Part shown: piece after piece, positions 61,601 to 64,000 of the stretch | How positions within the stretch are numbered: position 1 is the first letter of the stretch | Layout of the letters: the number at the start of each line of letters is the position of its first letter | NCBI GenBank assembly: GCA_911728455.2 | Contig: OU452219.1 | Span: 14,970,397-15,034,396, forward strand | DNA: 64,000 nt | Origin: Marthasterias glacialis | Taxonomy: Eukaryota; Echinodermata; Asteroidea; Forcipulatida; Asteriidae | Direction of reading: 5' to 3' | Position numbers and translations under genes: made by a program | Notes under the pieces: generated by a model | The model's database searches: none | Seen by the model: only the letters and a program-made list of their open reading frames with translations | What the model was told of the DNA's origin: nothing

Positions 61601-64000
61601 AGGATGCCGAATTGAAGCAGAAATATCCTTCCACACTTTTTTGCACCGGCAAACTTAAAGGACTTTTTTTAAACAATCAATGTCAGGTTTAGGAAAAGCA
61701 ACGTTAAGATAGCTTGCATTTCGGTATAAAGATGATCATGGTAGAAAACTTCCCTTGAAATACTAGAGTTTTTGAGAAATTAGTAAAACAGTTAGTTTTT
61801 AGTCCAAACATTTAAGTTTTTTCCCCCACTATGTTTGCGTGATTCCGACGATCCACCGAGCTTAAACTTTCATGCACGGGTTTGTTGTTTCATGTGTTAA
61901 TATGTTGGGTCCTACAATTAAAGTTGATACTGGTCTTTGACAATAACCGATGTTGTCCACGTGCTCTAAAAGCTTTGTGAAATCAAACGTCAACAGTCTC
62001 ACCAATGATGTGATTAATTCTTTTATCTTCCGCTTCAAACCAACGTACAATCAAAACATCCTGCTCTGAATTGAAATAATGAGCCCATACCACAGGATCT
62101 GGTTTTACAAGGCCTTCATGGGTTTGCCGGCTGGTGTCTTAGAATTGACGAGGCTCCAAAACCTTATCAAAGTCGCAGTTTGTACTAAAATGGGCTTCCA
62201 ATAAACATCATTATTGCAACATGGAGAAAGTCAACAAATTTAGAAGAAAACTGCCCATTAAATCACCCAATAGCAGATGGTGTACGGTTCTTCAAATGCT
62301 ATATAAAGCAAAATCCACATTTTTATGTATAATAATAATGACAAATTGATGGTCAAAATGCCTTACCCAATGTCCTTACCGAGGAACGTATGAGTTTTGC
62401 TCTTCCACTTAAGACAAGGACTTAACAAAACAAAACCAAAAATTGCTTGAATTATTAATGTTGTTTTGGGAAGTATCTCCAACACATCAGTTTGGAATAG
62501 GAATACAAAAAACTCACTCTAGCCCTGCATGATGCCAACATACAGTTAGCAACAGTCCATTTGTAAAAAAATAATAATAATGTTATGTTAACCACCCAAA
62601 TATGTTGTCAAAAATTTCCACATTCCCTATTGAGATGAGACCTGGCCAAAAACAGCATGAAAATGTCAAACTACCCTGGGTGTATTCTTTGCCTTAAAAT
62701 GTCATCAATAACCACCCTCTATATGAATTCCCACTGAAATTGCATAAAGCAAATCTCTTAGCCGAGGACTGATAAAAACTCAAGGCTGTAATCAATTACG
62801 CCCTCCAAATGGCTTCCAGGAGGCTTGATGTCTCAGAATTTCTTTTATTGGGTCTAAAGATTCTATTTTTATTTGATTTTTATTTCTAATGGTTTAAACC
62901 ATTTAAAAGGCATTCTGTTCACACATGAAGGGTTTCCAAAATTCCTTCCTCCATGGCTCACACAAAGAATTTAGTAAGTGCTATTACAAAACGTACCGTT
63001 AGAAGCCAAAGTTTTATTTATATGAAGTACGCAATACTCACATCTGGTGCTCGTCATGAGAGAAAAATAGTTATTGCTCTATTGTTGGGCTCAAACAGTC
63101 TCAAAAATAAATGCCAAGCAAATCCTCGGGAAGTGTTTGCTCTTTGATAGGGGACTTTTCTATACGTCTTTCTGATGTAGGTTAAAACGTATTTAGTTAA
63201 GGGCGATTGCATCAACATCGCTGCTTAAAATAAGAACACTTCGTCGCGAGCCCGAAAGAATGTCGTATGGCTGATGTACGACAGTAGCCCCCAGCACACA
63301 AATTACAACTTTATGCCCCAGCAGAAGATCACAAGCAATAAAATGGCTCTTTTGAAGAACAAATGGGGCATGACTATTGTATATTTTTGTTGCTAGAATT
63401 ACTCCTAAGACTTGTTTTTCCATTCCTATGCAGAATTTAACTTTCCTGTAATGACTTTAAAATGGCAGAAAAATGACCAAACTTTCATTTTCAGTTTCCT
63501 TGAAAAACAATTTTGGACAGGCTTGAGACATTTTGCCGGTCACACTTTCGTTTCGTCCTTCTCCCGGGCTCACGACGACTTCAATTTTGACCCAATATGT
63601 TTTTTTCTAAAACCCTTTAGTTTGTCCGTATACACTAACAACAATTTCCGTCAGGTTTCAGGCAGTAGCTTATATACAATCAAGTTGTTTGAATCAACAG
63701 GATTTGAACTCCCCTGACTATTCTTGAGGAGCAACATTTGGATTACGTCTAATTTTGAAAGCACAGGTCCATGTCTGCACCAACCCTCTGGAGAAACCCC
63801 TCTGAACAAATAAACGTGGAACTTAATTTTCATTGTTTGCACTAAAAGGGGACTAGCGGTTTGGTTGGTTGGTTGTTTGGTGTGTTCGTTGAAAACAAGT
63901 GAATTAATTTCCTCTTCGAAAAACAGAAAAACATGTGTATTTCCCATTGTCATGAATGAAAACATAAAGTTGAGAATATGTTCGGCAGTATAACACACTA

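Larger units (their letters stand above)
55165..64000. other. Right-hand region without recognised genes
   Basis: Apart from the elements listed, the region is AT-rich and shows no exon series that I recognise on either strand. A sequence GGATCTAATAAAGGTGAATTG followed by an A-run at 59562-59600 looks like the 3' end of a retroposon. A minus-strand B-box-like motif (complement of AGGATTTGAACTCCCC) is at 63700. Small exons of unknown genes could be missed here. Confidence 0.4.

Noticed and set aside
61336..61692. 118-codon open frame near a T-rich stretch
   Set aside because: The sequence shows no recognisable domain, splice context or conserved motif; AT-rich chance frame is likelier.

Overview
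The window looks like nuclear DNA from an invertebrate deuterostome, and an echinoderm is my best guess (inference only). It has low gene density, canonical GT-AG introns, AT-rich non-coding DNA, no bacterial-type operons, and many tRNA-derived SINEs and short terminal-inverted-repeat (TIR) elements. All four genes are spliced into small exons, so most long open frames are shadows of exons or lie in repeats. Exon models below were built by hand from protein-family similarity, splice motifs and phase agreement, without transcript data.

Layout. (1) 1-6,947 (+): 3' end of a TOGARAM1-like TOG-domain gene, nine exons, open at the left edge. (2) 6,948-16,655: no gene recognised; several MITEs, a tRNA-like foldback and SINEs. 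(3) 16,656-30,959 (+): complete coding region of a ZFYVE1/DFCP1 homologue in ten exons, from an N-terminal Cys/His zinc region through a P-loop NTPase to two FYVE domains. It has a long extra linker, and one intron carries tandem decayed copies of the preceding exon. (4) 30,960-36,330: intergenic, with a minisatellite, SINEs and MITEs. (5) 36,331-44,113 (-): complete coding region of a steroid 5-alpha-reductase (SRD5A1-like) in six exons. Its last intron holds a 620-bp foldback element with two inverted arrays of a 14-bp palindrome. (6) 44,114-45,901: intergenic space between divergent genes. (7) 45,902-54,263 (+): a five-exon gene for a protein of about 380 residues with a probable PH/GRAM-like fold, otherwise unrecognised. 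(8) 54,264-64,000: no gene recognised; a nested transposon with a 9-bp near-duplication, a 1.5-kb TIR element with repeated internal motifs, and telomere-like or hexamer repeats.

The four genes show no obvious shared pathway: microtubule/cilium biology (TOGARAM), lipid-droplet and omegasome membranes (ZFYVE1), steroid or sterol reduction (SRD5A), and a probable membrane-binding adaptor. The most distinctive features are the palindrome-array foldback in the SRD5A intron, the substitution at the conserved catalytic Glu of SRD5A, the fossil exon copies in ZFYVE1, and several non-autonomous DNA transposons with readable target-site duplications.
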